Shown piece after piece: positions 35,212-44,360 of a DNA stretch of 64,000 bases. Each line of letters starts with the position of its first letter. The stretch's first letter is position 1. The translations under genes were made by a program, and so were the position numbers. Below the pieces are notes generated by a model that did not search any database, was not told the DNA's origin, and saw only the letters and a list, made by a program, of their open reading frames with translations. The stretch comes from Acidobacteriota bacterium (GTDB taxonomy: Bacteria > Acidobacteriota > Blastocatellia > Pyrinomonadales > Pyrinomonadaceae): contig JAOAPY010000031.1 in assembly GCA_025463135.1 (NCBI GenBank), positions 119,047 through 183,046 of the forward strand, written 5' to 3'.

Positions 35212-36423
35212 CGCGGCAGTAACCGGTAAGACGGTGAAGGAAGTGAGGCCAACAACAACATGGTCTCTAACTCTCAACTTCATTTTTGAAGCTTCAGGTT
35301 TTGTGCGCGTGGCGATAATGGGTTTCGCGGTTGGGTTCTCAGGCGTTTCAGTGGTCAGATAGTAAGGTGTGTCGCCACTCTTCTCGGCCGGAGCCGGCAT
35401 CAGATCCAGACGAACACTCAAGCGTTCGTAGGCGCCGGCGAAACTTATCTCTTCAACAACCCCATGAGAGAGGCGGCAGACTCCGTCAGGAAGATTATCC
35501 GTTTTGCTAAGCGAAACATCTTCGGGACGGAAGGCAAGCTTGATCGGCTGACCATCTTTGAACCTTGTGGGATCAACTTCGGCGCCAATTAGAGCTCCGC
35601 AGATCTCTACGTTGTCGAAGCGAAACACTCCATCCAGAATATTGGCGGCGCCGAGGAAGGTGGCGACGTATTCAGAGGCGGGATGGTTGTATATCTGTTC
35701 GGGAGTACCAATCTGTTCGATGTGGCCGGTGTTGATTACGGCAATGCGATCGCCGAGTTCCAGGGCTTCTTCCTGATCGTGCGTGATGAAGATCGCGGGT
35801 ACGTTAACCTTCTTCAGCAACACGCGGATTTCGCGCCGCAAGTGAACGCGGGTCTGCGCGTCGAGCGCGCCGAAGGGCTCATCGAAGAGCAGGACTTCGG
35901 GTTTATAGGCGAGCGTGCGCGCGATGGCGACGCGCTGCTGCTGTCCCCCCGAAAGCTGAGATGGATACTTCTTACGATGCTCTTCGAGTTGGACCAGCGA
36001 GAGCAATTCATTAACTGCCTTCTTTATTTCCTTGCGCGGTCGTCTGCGTATCCTGAGTCCGTAGCCTATATTTTTTTCCACCGTCATCTTCGGGAATAAT
36101 GCATATGATTGAAAGATTACACCGACCCCTCGCTCGCGAGCAGGAAGTTCAGTCACATCCTTGCCATGCAGGATGATCTTTCCCGTATAAGGCTGTTCCA
36201 GGCCGGCAATGACGCGCAGAATCGTAGTCTTACCGCTTCCCGACGCACCGAGCAACACCAGGGCCTCGCCTTCCGCAACATCGAAAGTGATGTCTTCGAG
36301 CACGCTGGTCTGGCCGAACCGCTTGCTGATGGCGCGTACGCTGGCCGCGGGTTGCGGCGTCGCGGGACTCGGATCAATCGCAGGAGTCATCTCGGGTACT
36401 ATTTTAACCGCACTTGCCGCCAT
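35206..36423 (-). CDS. Sulfate-family ABC transporter ATP-binding protein (CysA-like)
   Basis: 405 residues. After a 35-residue Pro/Ala-rich lead come Walker A LLGASGSGKTT, Q-loop FQSYALFPKM, signature LSGGQQQRVAIAR, Walker B VLLFDEPFGALD and the His switch ITHDQEEAL, then a TOBE-type C-terminal domain. The order fits CysA/ModC/PotA import ATPases. The partner binding protein is of the sulfate type. ATG 36423 is preferred; the TTG start at 36450 lies in the family C palindrome. That palindrome separates it from the permease gene. Confidence 0.88.
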   Translation of the reverse strand: MAASAVKIVPEMTPAIDPSPATPQPAASVRAISKRFGQTSVLEDITFDVAEGEALVLLGASGSGKTTILRVIAGLEQPYTGKIILHGKDVTELPARERGVGVIFQSYALFPKMTVEKNIGYGLRIRRRPRKEIKKAVNELLSLVQLEEHRKKYPSQLSGGQQQRVAIARTLAYKPEVLLFDEPFGALDAQTRVHLRREIRVLLKKVNVPAIFITHDQEEALELGDRIAVINTGHIEQIGTPEQIYNHPASEYVATFLGAANILDGVFRFDNVEICGALIGAEVDPTRFKDGQPIKLAFRPEDVSLSKTDNLPDGVCRLSHGVVEEISFAGAYERLSVRLDLMPAPAEKSGDTPYYLTTETPENPTAKPIIATRTKPEASKMKLRVRDHVVVGLTSFTVLPVTAAE

Positions 36424-36441
36424 AAGATCAGCTCTCGAAAG

Positions 36442-36556
36442 GTCCGACAAACTTCAGTTTGTCGTTGATTATACCCAGGCTGCCAGGCTATAGAGCTCGC
36501 GGTGCACAGGCAGGCAGCCTGTGCTACAACAAACGACAAACTGAAGTTTGTCGGAC
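36442..36556. repeat. Family C palindrome inside the transporter operon
   Basis: Arms gtccgacaaacttcagtttg and caaactgaagtttgtcggac. A second, inner pair (caggctgccaggc / gcaggcagcctg) sits in the loop, so the element appears to be nested. It fills nearly all the space between permease and ATPase genes and would fold in the shared message. Confidence 0.9.
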
Positions 36557-36557
36557 A

Positions 36558-37391
36558 TCAATCAACGTCCAGCCATTCCCGCGCGAAGAACAGCACACTG
36601 AAAATCAGAAACGAGAACAACGCCAGAACGATTGCGATCGCGTTCGCAGCTTCGATCTGGCCCTCGTTAAATTTAGCAAAGATATACAAGGGCGCCGTTT
36701 GTGTGCGTCCGGCAAGGTTGCCCGAGACCAGAATGGTCGAGCCAAATTCGCCGACTGCGCGCGCGAAAGTGAGCAACGCCCCGGAAACTATTGCGCCGCG
36801 CAACGAGGGCAACGTCACATGCCAGAAGGTCTGCCAGCGCGTAGCTCCAATCGTCGCCGATGCTTCCTCGAGCGAGCGGCTCATGGTGTCAAAAACAGGT
36901 TTGATAACGCCAAACGCCAGGGGAAAAGTAACGAAGATATTTGCCAGTATGATCGCTCCCGCGGTGAACATAATTTGAATACCGTGCGGCGCGAGAAAAC
37001 GACCGAGCGTTCCGTACGGTCCCCACAAAAGCAGTAAGGCAAACCCGGCCACGGCGGTGGGGATAGCAGTGGGTAGAGAGATAGTTACGATCAGGGCATT
37101 ACGTCCCCAGAAATTATGCCGCGAGATTACATAGGCGGCGAACAATCCGAATACGACGTTGAATACAGTGGCCCAAAAACTGGTGACCATCGAAAGCTTG
37201 AGCGCAAAAACAGCCTCCGAGGCAGTCAAAGCGGACCAGAAACTCGCCAGGCCCTTACTGGTGCCGAAGATGAAAATCGAAAGCAGCGGCAGAAACACGA
37301 GCGGCAGCATCATGAACATCAACATGCCGATGCTCAGTGGGCGCACGACATCAAAGCCGCGTACATGGCGCATAGTTGGAATCATGGACAT
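36558..37391 (-). CDS. Sulfate-family ABC transporter permease (CysW/ModB-like)
   Basis: 277 residues, six membrane segments. The cytoplasmic EAA loop reads EEASATIGATRWQTFWHVTLPSLRGAIVSG, followed by GEFGSTILVSGN, as in CysT/CysW/ModB. Only one permease gene is present, so it must form a homodimer, as in molybdate importers; typical sulfate systems use two. Its stop is 2 bp before the palindrome. Confidence 0.9.
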   Translation of the reverse strand: MSMIPTMRHVRGFDVVRPLSIGMLMFMMLPLVFLPLLSIFIFGTSKGLASFWSALTASEAVFALKLSMVTSFWATVFNVVFGLFAAYVISRHNFWGRNALIVTISLPTAIPTAVAGFALLLLWGPYGTLGRFLAPHGIQIMFTAGAIILANIFVTFPLAFGVIKPVFDTMSRSLEEASATIGATRWQTFWHVTLPSLRGAIVSGALLTFARAVGEFGSTILVSGNLAGRTQTAPLYIFAKFNEGQIEAANAIAIVLALFSFLIFSVLFFAREWLDVD

Positions 37392-37403
37392 AAGAGCATT
37401 TCC

Positions 37404-37428
37404 AATTACCGATTGCCGATTGCCGATT
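37404..37428. repeat. Heptamer repeat (ATTGCCG)
   Basis: Three to four units of a 7-bp period (attaccg, attgccg, attgccg, att) between the binding-protein gene and the permease gene. Confidence 0.7.
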
Positions 37429-37513
37429 TTTTCTTGATCACGTTCCTCTTCGCCAATTTGCTCTTTGCCGCTTTGCCTCAGCCGCTCGCTAAGCGACGCT
37501 CTCGGTAATGTTC

Positions 37514-38536
37514 TTACTTTCTTCTTTGTACCTGGTCGCGAAATATCTTTTCGATCACGTCCGGATAAGCCTTGGCCCAGCCACCGAAGTAATCAACGCC
37601 AAAGGGAATCTCAACGTGTCCAAACTCCTTGTTTGCCGTGTTGAAAGCATCACTGGTGACGGAGTAGAAATTGAATTTGACGAACGCCTGCTGGGCCTCA
37701 TCACTCCAAAGGTATTGCATGAAAGCGTCGATTACCTGTCGCTTCTCAGCCGGCACATTGCGGTCAATTACTACCGCGGGATGCTCGCTGAAGATCGTAG
37801 CCTGCGGGACGACGATCTCGATCGGCGCGTTTGCCTGTTTCATAAGAAGCCCTTCGAGCTCGTAAGTAACCAGCGCATCACCATTCCCGAGTTCGAAGGT
37901 GGTGCGGGCCTCACGCGCCGATCCGGGCGTCGAGATTACGTTCTTCCAAATTGCTTGCAGCGTTTGCAGCGCTCGCGCTTTGTCAGGCTCGCCGCTCTGT
38001 TTCTCAGACAGTTTCAGTTCTGAACCATAGATGCCGAGGATGGACCACTGGGCGCCGCCTGAGCTGACCGGATCGGGATGAATCAGGCGTACACCCGGCT
38101 TGGCCAGATCGGCAAAATCATGTATGCCCTTGGGATTGCCCTTGCGCACCAGGATTACGAAAGGTGTTTTGTTAATGATTCCCTGGTGGGGACCCGTATG
38201 CCAGTCAGCGGTAACAAAACCCTTTTCCTTTAGCCGCTGCGGATCGCGATCGATTGAAAAAATTCCAATCTCGGCTCCAACGCCCTGCAGGATTTGATTG
38301 GTAATCGTTTCGGAACCGGCAAAGGACGAGGTGAAGCGAACGTCCTCGCCATGCTCGCGTTTCCACTTGGCGGCAAAGGCCGGATAAATCGCCTTCTCCA
38401 GCGACTCTTTCATCACCGAGAAGCCGTAGAGTGTAATGTTGATGCCGCCTGATTCGGCGGGAGGTTTAGGCAAGCAGCTACTCGCTGCGAGTAAGACCAG
38501 CAGCAGGAACAAACCCGGGAGACTTCTTCGCTTCAT
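37514..38536 (-). CDS. Sulfate-type substrate-binding lipoprotein
   Basis: 340 residues. N-terminal lipoprotein signal with lipobox LAASSC (Cys near 21), so it is membrane-anchored outside the cytoplasm. The mature part matches the Sbp/CysP family: SVMKESLEKAIYPAFAAKWK, SFAGSETITNQIL, NKTPFVILVRKGNPKGIHDFADLAKPGVRLIHPDPVSSGGAQW, and LVTYELEG. The SSGGAQW block near the sulfate-binding site argues for sulfate or thiosulfate over molybdate. ATG 38536 is favoured over TTG 38554. It is the first gene of binding protein, permease and ATPase. Confidence 0.9.
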   Translation of the reverse strand: MKRRSLPGLFLLLVLLAASSCLPKPPAESGGINITLYGFSVMKESLEKAIYPAFAAKWKREHGEDVRFTSSFAGSETITNQILQGVGAEIGIFSIDRDPQRLKEKGFVTADWHTGPHQGIINKTPFVILVRKGNPKGIHDFADLAKPGVRLIHPDPVSSGGAQWSILGIYGSELKLSEKQSGEPDKARALQTLQAIWKNVISTPGSAREARTTFELGNGDALVTYELEGLLMKQANAPIEIVVPQATIFSEHPAVVIDRNVPAEKRQVIDAFMQYLWSDEAQQAFVKFNFYSVTSDAFNTANKEFGHVEIPFGVDYFGGWAKAYPDVIEKIFRDQVQRRK

Positions 38537-38809
38537 GTATGCAACTACCCTCAAGAGGCCAGACCTCCTTAACCGGGGACGCTACACTGAGCCTTAATAC
38601 CATTACGTTTGCGGGGGTCTAAGGTCTATACCACAGGTTAGTTCGTCGAGGGAAGATCATTCTTGCGTCAGACTCGAGTGTTCTTACTTTTCGCAGAAAA
38701 ACTTATGACAATTTGATTGTCATGGTCCAATAGGGCAAATGTAGCAGGGAGCTTGGGTACTTTGAACTTGGTGGTTCCGAACTAACAGATTACAAAGATC
38801 GTTCCTGGC

Positions 38810-39118
38810 TTATTCAAAAAGCGAGTCCAGAAAAGTCTTTGTGCCTTTCGGTCCGGATAGTTCAAGCCAGACTGGTCCGGCACTCGCCTCTACCCGAACA
38901 TTGAAGGTGAGGAACGGACAACATTGGCGCTCTAAAGTAACCAGATTCGCCAATTCATTGATCCAGTTTTCGGCTGAGGGAAAGCGGTAAGCGTAACCAT
39001 CCTCCAGGTCCTTAACCTCGAGTACTGCCGCGCTGACTTTTCGTAAAACCTTCCGGCGACGCTCCTGAAGTTCAGGCGCTGTCAGACTGCAGGCTATGGG
39101 TAGATTCATATTCTCCAT
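38810..39118 (-). CDS. Hypothetical protein with CCPF motif
   Basis: 102 residues; a good ribosome site (ggagg) lies 8 nt before ATG 39118. Sequence: IACSLTAPELQERR, YAYRFPSAENWINELANLVTLERQCCPFLTFNVRVEA, LSGPKGTKTFL. I recall similar proteins close to mercury or arsenic genes, where the Cys pair could bind metal, but that is memory only. It follows a ynfA remnant, as if part of a small resistance cassette. Confidence 0.7.
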   Translation of the reverse strand: MENMNLPIACSLTAPELQERRRKVLRKVSAAVLEVKDLEDGYAYRFPSAENWINELANLVTLERQCCPFLTFNVRVEASAGPVWLELSGPKGTKTFLDSLFE

Positions 39119-39142
39119 CAGCAACACCTCCGCCAAGCATCA

Positions 39143-39310
39143 TCAACCTCTCGGAGCATACATGATGCCGCTTATGCCGACTAAAGCAATAAGCCCGCCG
39201 AGAGCCAGCCACCCTCTCCCCTTCGCGTATCCAAAGACACATCAGATAGCCGCGGCCGATTTCGCACAACGCTGCGAGAACAAAAAAGAAGCTCGACTGC
39301 CCGATCGAAA
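39143..39310 (-). pseudogene. ynfA (UPF0060) remnant with internal deletion and frameshift
   Basis: Translation of the minus strand gives FFFVLAALCEIGRGYLMCLWIREGE, the N-terminus of YnfA-type small membrane proteins. In another frame it gives WLALGGLIALVGISGIMYAPRG then stop (39143), the C-terminus of the same family. About 50 middle residues are absent, and the frames do not join. No usual start codon is present. It lies just upstream of the CCPF gene, so a small operon has decayed here. Confidence 0.75.
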
Positions 39311-39407
39311 TTTTTCTGAAATTAATTATCGTCTGGATTGCCGGCCAACTGTAGTACTATTGCCTGGCGGCGCGCCCCAAGATTTTGTCGCCAGGGAGCT
39401 TCGTCTA

Positions 39408-41987
39408 ATGCGCTGTATCCCCTTTAGAACACTCGCACTTCTGCTCGTCTCTTCATTGCTTGCTCCCGGTTTCGCGCTGGCCCAACAAGATCGGCGCGCA
39501 GAGACTCGTGCTCGTCGCACCCAGAATCAACCTGCCGCTAACCGCGCGCCAATTGAAGCTAAGGACCCTGACACTTCCCAACCGAAGCAATGGAATGCCG
39601 GCGACACAACCGTAACGCAAATGGATGCGCGGCATGCAGTCATCGGAGGCACAGAGCCCGTGATGCGCATCGCCCTGGCTACGGATCTACGAGCGGCTAC
39701 TGTTTCAACTACTGCCGGCCTCATGAGCGCGACTGATTTCGCGCAAACGTTTGTGCCACTTGACGTCGCCCGCGTGCGAGTCGAGTCGCGTCTCTTGTCT
39801 CCCTTGCCAATGGTTGAGGAAAACTTTGGCCTGCGGATCGCGGGGCTAAGTTCGCGTGCCCAGGCGGATGCGCAGGCCCAACTAATCCGCGAAGCAACCT
39901 CGGAACAATCCAAGGCAGTTCTGGATGTCGAGACGCAAACGTGGGGTCTGCTCGTGGGCCCTCGACGTTCACGCGAGGATGCCGAAATAGCTCAAGCGCG
40001 TCTGGAAGATGCAGGCTTTGCGGCGACGGTAATTGACTTAGCGATGCCCATAAACGGATCGATTGCACAGACGTCAGCGAGACAATCGGGACCGGAGCGA
40101 TCCTCACCGAATTCGCTGCCGCCACCCCTGACGCGCTCAACCGCGGGCGTTACGCCGGAGATGAAAAAGATCAACGCTGCGGTGAATGCGAACGCCAACT
40201 CGAAATCATCGGCTTCGTCGGGTTCAGGTAACTCGGCGATTCGACTCACGTCGCGCCCGAGCGTTCCCACCCGCGAATTGATCGCCTCGACCGTCAACTC
40301 CGGAAAGCTTTTCAGTTCGAATGCTCCGGTCCTGTTTGCCTCCGACGACGAAACCAAAGCCCCGGTGCGTTTTAACGATAAACCCTATCGCGGGCGGATC
40401 GAAGTGTTCGCTAATACTCGCGGTCTGCTCACCGTCGTCAATGTAATTGGATTGGAAGACTACGTCCGCGGCGTAGTCGCAAATGAGTTATCGCCGGGCG
40501 GTTATCCCCAGCTTGAAGCGCTTAAGGCCCAGGCAATAGCCGCGCGCACTTATGCGATTAAGAATCGCGGCCAGTACATGTCCCAGGGATTTGATCTTTT
40601 GCCGACCACTCGCTCGCAGGTCTATCGGGGACTTACTTCAGAGCAACCTTTGTCCACACGTGCAGTTGACGAAACACGGGGCCTGGTAGCGACCTACGAT
40701 GGGCAGCCAATCAACGCGCTCTATACCTCTACTTGCGGCGGGCGCACCGAAGATGCCGCGAATATTTTCGCGGAAGCAGTCCCCTACCTGCGCGCGCGGG
40801 AGTGTGCTGTCGAAGGCCGCGGCGGATTAGAGCCGTTCACAATTAAGTCAGCGCGCGAACCTGCCGACATTCGAGAGGAGCAGCATGTTCCACTGGCGCG
40901 CGCGGCGGCGTTGCTTTCCATACATAAACTTGGATCGATCGCTGTGCGAGTCTCAGATTCGTGGTTATCATCCCCGGCTTCGCATTTGGAAGTACGTAGC
41001 TGGCTGGGTTCGGTTGCGGCCCTCGCCCACCAATCTCTGCCCACATTCGGCGACGACGTGAATCTTCCGGGAGCTTTCGCTACTGCGTTGAGCTTAGCGG
41101 CATTTGGCGAAAGCCGCGCCGATACTCTGTTGAATAACGCGGATGTCGAATATTTCCTGGCGATTCGCGACGCCAATGAAGTACCCGCGCCAAATAGGGC
41201 CGATGTGGCGTTGCTGCTTCGCGATGGCTATCTCTCAGTCTTCCCGGACGCCAGTTTGCATCCGCGGGAAAAGATGACCCGCGGGCGTGTGTTGCACGCG
41301 ATCGCGCGACTGCTCGAAAACCGCGGCTTGCTGCAAATGCAAAAGGGCACGGCCCGGCCGGCCTCTGATGGCACACTCATCCTGCGCTCGGCAAAAGGCA
41401 AGGACCAACCGCTGCGAGTGAGCGGCGATGCTTATCTATTTCGCCAGATTGGTGAGGCTGCTTATCCGGTACGCTCCGTCATTCTGGTGGGCGGCGAACC
41501 GGTCAACTTCCACATCAACACCAGCGGCGCAGTTGATTACCTTGAAGTCCGCCCTGCCCCCGGCGGTGCCGCGGCCGATCGCTTCTCGCCATTTTCGAAC
41601 TGGACCAGTGAATTGTCACCCGGCGCGGTGAAAGCGCGGCTGGGACGTTTCGCCCAGGGAATCGGAACGCTTATCGACTTACGTGTGGTCACTCGCGGAG
41701 CGTCGCGGCGCGTAACAGATCTTGAAGTAACCGGAAGCGAAGGGATCGCTCACGTGCGTGGTGGTCGCATTCGCTCCGCACTCGGCTTGCGCGAACAGCT
41801 CTTTGTAGTTGAAAAGAAGTATGACGCCGATGGCCGCCTGTCCAGCTTTCTTTTTACCGGCCGCGGCTGGGGTCATGGCGTGGGGATGTGCCAGGTGGGC
41901 GCCTATGGCCTGGCGCGCCAGGGCTGGAGTTACGAAAAAATATTGAAGGCATACTATACCGGGATTGAGCTCACCAGAATGTATTAG
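39408..41987 (+). CDS. Exported SpoIID/LytB protein with SPOR-like and SLH-like regions
   Basis: 859 residues. Residues 1-26 are a signal peptide (LALLLVSSLLAPGFALAQQ). A SPOR-like segment lies near 115-205 (FGLRIAGLSSRAQADAQAQL, TWGLLVGPRRSREDAEIAQA). The SpoIID domain starts near 325: YRGRIEVFAN, IGLEDYVRGVVANELSPGGYP, ALKAQAIAARTYA, STCGGRTED, and ends with GRGWGHGVGMCQVGAYGLARQGWSYEKIL. Between these is a 300-residue insert with DGYLSVFPDASLHPREKMTRGRVL, which resembles an S-layer homology repeat. SpoIID cuts glycan strands lacking peptide stems; SPOR binds such strands. Start set by aggga upstream. Confidence 0.88.
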   Translation: MRCIPFRTLALLLVSSLLAPGFALAQQDRRAETRARRTQNQPAANRAPIEAKDPDTSQPKQWNAGDTTVTQMDARHAVIGGTEPVMRIALATDLRAATVSTTAGLMSATDFAQTFVPLDVARVRVESRLLSPLPMVEENFGLRIAGLSSRAQADAQAQLIREATSEQSKAVLDVETQTWGLLVGPRRSREDAEIAQARLEDAGFAATVIDLAMPINGSIAQTSARQSGPERSSPNSLPPPLTRSTAGVTPEMKKINAAVNANANSKSSASSGSGNSAIRLTSRPSVPTRELIASTVNSGKLFSSNAPVLFASDDETKAPVRFNDKPYRGRIEVFANTRGLLTVVNVIGLEDYVRGVVANELSPGGYPQLEALKAQAIAARTYAIKNRGQYMSQGFDLLPTTRSQVYRGLTSEQPLSTRAVDETRGLVATYDGQPINALYTSTCGGRTEDAANIFAEAVPYLRARECAVEGRGGLEPFTIKSAREPADIREEQHVPLARAAALLSIHKLGSIAVRVSDSWLSSPASHLEVRSWLGSVAALAHQSLPTFGDDVNLPGAFATALSLAAFGESRADTLLNNADVEYFLAIRDANEVPAPNRADVALLLRDGYLSVFPDASLHPREKMTRGRVLHAIARLLENRGLLQMQKGTARPASDGTLILRSAKGKDQPLRVSGDAYLFRQIGEAAYPVRSVILVGGEPVNFHINTSGAVDYLEVRPAPGGAAADRFSPFSNWTSELSPGAVKARLGRFAQGIGTLIDLRVVTRGASRRVTDLEVTGSEGIAHVRGGRIRSALGLREQLFVVEKKYDADGRLSSFLFTGRGWGHGVGMCQVGAYGLARQGWSYEKILKAYYTGIELTRMY

Positions 41988-42054
41988 GTGGACAACCGTG
42001 GTTTCGTTTTCTTGAGAAAGTTCGACCACCCCAGTAACAAAGGAGACTTAAGCT

Positions 42055-42393
42055 ATGTCTCAACAACCGCCCCCGAACTACGAGCCCTTCGTGCCGCCGC
42101 CGCCGCCGTCATCAGGAAGTTCACTTTATTCGCCCGAGGTACTGGGCGCGAAAGCCGCGGAAGTGGCGCGGAACGCTAAGAACGCGTTGATACTCAGTAT
42201 CGTCGGACTCTTCTGCTTCGGTTTTATTTTTGGCTTTCTGGCTTTTCGCAAAGCCAACGAAGCGCTGGAAACAATTGAGATTTACGACGTGGCCCGGGAT
42301 AAACGCGGGCTGGCGACAGCCGCGAAGGTGATTGGCATCGTTGATATCGTGCTGTGGGGTATCGGACTGCTGATGAGAATCTTCCTGCGCTGA
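42055..42393 (+). CDS. Proline-rich small membrane protein (DUF4190-like)
   Basis: 112 residues: a Pro-rich cytoplasmic start (PPPNYEPFVPPPPPSS), then two membrane segments (ALILSIVGLFCFGFIFGFLAF and VIGIVDIVLWGIGLLMRIF). It resembles DUF4190-type proteins, function unknown. Ribosome site aaggaga lies upstream. It follows the SpoIID gene by 67 bp. Confidence 0.75.
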   Translation: MSQQPPPNYEPFVPPPPPSSGSSLYSPEVLGAKAAEVARNAKNALILSIVGLFCFGFIFGFLAFRKANEALETIEIYDVARDKRGLATAAKVIGIVDIVLWGIGLLMRIFLR

Positions 42394-42405
42394 AGCGTCT
42401 GCACG

Positions 42406-42520
42406 ATCTTAGTCACACCCGGTTCAATCGGGTGATCTAAGCGGTCTCTTGATTCGAACCGTTTCAACGGTTTCGGATTGGTTGGCAAAGGTGTCAGTAC
42501 CATCCGCGTAAGCGGGTGGA
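42406..42520. repeat. Partial REP family B plus fragment of the 33-kb element
   Basis: Holds cacccggttcaatcgggtga and aaccgtttcaacggtttcgg, the two words of family B, then gtcagtaccatccgcgtaag, a variant of the inner arm of the elements at 33271 and 63826. Confidence 0.65.
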
Positions 42521-42652
42521 TTCTTTTAAGGCCCTCAGCATGCTCACTCCAGCCGGTATCGTGAGATTTGTGTATTTCTGTGATAGATTCTCGTCGTGCT
42601 CGGAAACAATTGATTTAATATACCTCACCACGAAACCACCAGGGAGATATTC

Positions 42653-43211
42653 ATGGCTGCGAAGATCGAGCCTCTTCTGACAATAGAAGACCTTGACGCT
42701 TGCCCCGACGACGGCAACCGCTATGAACTCATTGGAGGAGAACTATTCGTCTCTCGTGCACCCGGACTTAGACACCAACGCGTACTTCACAATTTGCAAT
42801 TTGAATTCGAGCATTATCTTAAAGGGAATCCCATTGGAATCATTGTGCCTGGCGTCGGCGCCGTCTTCAGTGATTATGACGCGGTGATTGGATCTCATCT
42901 TTGTTCTCAACGAGCGCTGGTCGGACGTCATAACCGGGCCGAGAGTCACCGGGGCGCCGGACATTGCTGTCGAGATAGTATCGCCTGGCGACGAGAACCG
43001 CCGTCGTGATCTTTCGGTTAAGCGTCAGCTATATGCGAAGTATGGCGTGGCGGAATATTGGATAGTTGATCCGGAAAATCGCTCTGTGGATATTTACCGA
43101 TTACGGGGCCAGACGCTCGAGAAAATTGCGACTCTAATGGACGACGAGGCCATCACCTCGCCTATCCTTCCGAATTTTCAGCTAACCATATCGGCAATTT
43201 TCATTTCTTAG
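42653..43211 (+). pseudogene. Uma2-family (PD-(D/E)XK) nuclease, frameshifted
   Basis: The first frame gives LLTIEDLDACPDDGNRYELIGGELFVSRAP and VPGVGAVFSDYDAVI, the usual Uma2 N-terminus. It then continues in another frame as DLIFVLNERWSDVITGP, GAPDIAVEIVSPGDENRRRDLSVKRQLYAKYGVAEYWIVDPENRSVDIY, the catalytic half. The joint is near 42885, where two bases missing between ATT and GGAT would restore VIPDLIFV. All active residues (D, E-VSP, K-YA-YGVxEYW) remain, so the break is likely recent. Confidence 0.82.
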
Positions 43212-43244
43212 GCCTTCTCGCTGTCATTGCCAAATAACTCAGTG

Positions 43245-43340
43245 ATGCGCTTCTCTCGAGCACAACTTATCGGCGCGCTGTTGCTGCTCGCGGCCGTCTG
43301 GTTGCTAATTATTTATCGCCTCGTATCCACTCGCGCGTGA
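43245..43340 (+). CDS. 31-residue single-span membrane microprotein
   Basis: MRFSRAQ, then a clean membrane span (LIGALLLLAAVWLLIIYRL), then VSTRA. Its TGA stop overlaps the GTG start of miaA by GTGA, a sign of translational coupling. The first residue lies in the gap after the Uma2 remnant, so it may be the leader of the miaA-hfq operon, or chance. Positive ends and no Cys. Not known to me. Confidence 0.5.
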   Translation: MRFSRAQLIGALLLLAAVWLLIIYRLVSTRA

Positions 43341-44281
43341 GCTCTCAACCACAGAACCAGCAGATCCTGGCCGTCGTTGGTCCGACTGCCTCGGGCAAAA
43401 GCGCGCTCGGAATCGCACTCGCATTGCAGCTGAATGGCGAGATCATCAACTGTGATTCGGTTCAAGTTTATCAGGGCATCGAGATCGCCACCGCCAAAGT
43501 GCCGCTCGCCGAGCGTCAGGGTGTACCGCATCACTTGATTGATTTTGTGGCGCCGGAAGTAAACTATACGGCCGGCGAATGGGCCCGAGCCGCCGCGCAG
43601 ACTATAGATGAGATCGAAGCCCGCGGCCGCGTTCCGTTGCTGGTGGGCGGCACAGGCTTTTACCTCCGCGCTCTCCGCCGCCCTTTCTTTGCAAGTCCTC
43701 CCACCGATCTGCAATTGCGTCAAAGGCTCAACGGAATTCGGGAACGCAAGGGACCTGAGCACCTTCATCGAATCCTGCAGCGTCTGGATCGCGCCGCTGC
43801 CGCGCACCTCTACCCGCGCGATTGGCCACGCGTGCAGAGAGCGCTCGAAGTCTTTATGCAAACGGGTAGATCGATCCGCGCACAAAAAGATTTGCGGCCT
43901 GAACCTCATGACAGTACGCGGCGGTTGCGTATTCTTGCTCTCAACCCACCTCGCGCCCAACTCTATAAACGCATCAATGAGCGCACCGAAGCACATTTTG
44001 CCGCGGGGCTTGTCGCGGAAGTAGAAGGATTGCTCGCTCAGGGTGTTCCGCCAGAGTCCAACGCGTTGGGCGCGCATGGTTACCGTCGGGTTGTTGAGTA
44101 TCTGCAAGGACAGTGCAATTTGTCAGAAGCGATTGAACAGACCAGGCTCGACGTTAGGCATTACGCCAAACGACAGTTGACCTGGTTTCGGCATGAGCCC
44201 GACGTGGAGTGGTTCGAAGGCTTTGGTGATGAGACTGGAGTTCAAGATAGCGTCCTGCAATCAATTCTTGAGGACGCATAA
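43337..44281 (+). CDS. miaA: tRNA dimethylallyltransferase
   Basis: 314 residues. Motifs: LAVVGPTASGKSALGIAL (P-loop), INCDSVQVYQGIEIATAKV, VPHHLIDF, YTAGEWARAA, PLLVGGTGFYLRAL, DWPRVQRALEVF, and GYRRVVEYLQG. It attaches a dimethylallyl group to A37 of tRNAs. Start is GTG, overlapping the microprotein stop. hfq, the usual next gene, is found 1.1 kb later, after two unrelated genes on the other strand. Confidence 0.97.
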   Translation: MSSQPQNQQILAVVGPTASGKSALGIALALQLNGEIINCDSVQVYQGIEIATAKVPLAERQGVPHHLIDFVAPEVNYTAGEWARAAAQTIDEIEARGRVPLLVGGTGFYLRALRRPFFASPPTDLQLRQRLNGIRERKGPEHLHRILQRLDRAAAAHLYPRDWPRVQRALEVFMQTGRSIRAQKDLRPEPHDSTRRLRILALNPPRAQLYKRINERTEAHFAAGLVAEVEGLLAQGVPPESNALGAHGYRRVVEYLQGQCNLSEAIEQTRLDVRHYAKRQLTWFRHEPDVEWFEGFGDETGVQDSVLQSILEDA

Positions 44282-44360
44282 GAACTTAAGACATAGACAC
44301 TGAGACCTCTGGAATACTGCGCCTGTCAGTTTCTAAGATACTTCCGAGCACGCTGATCTG

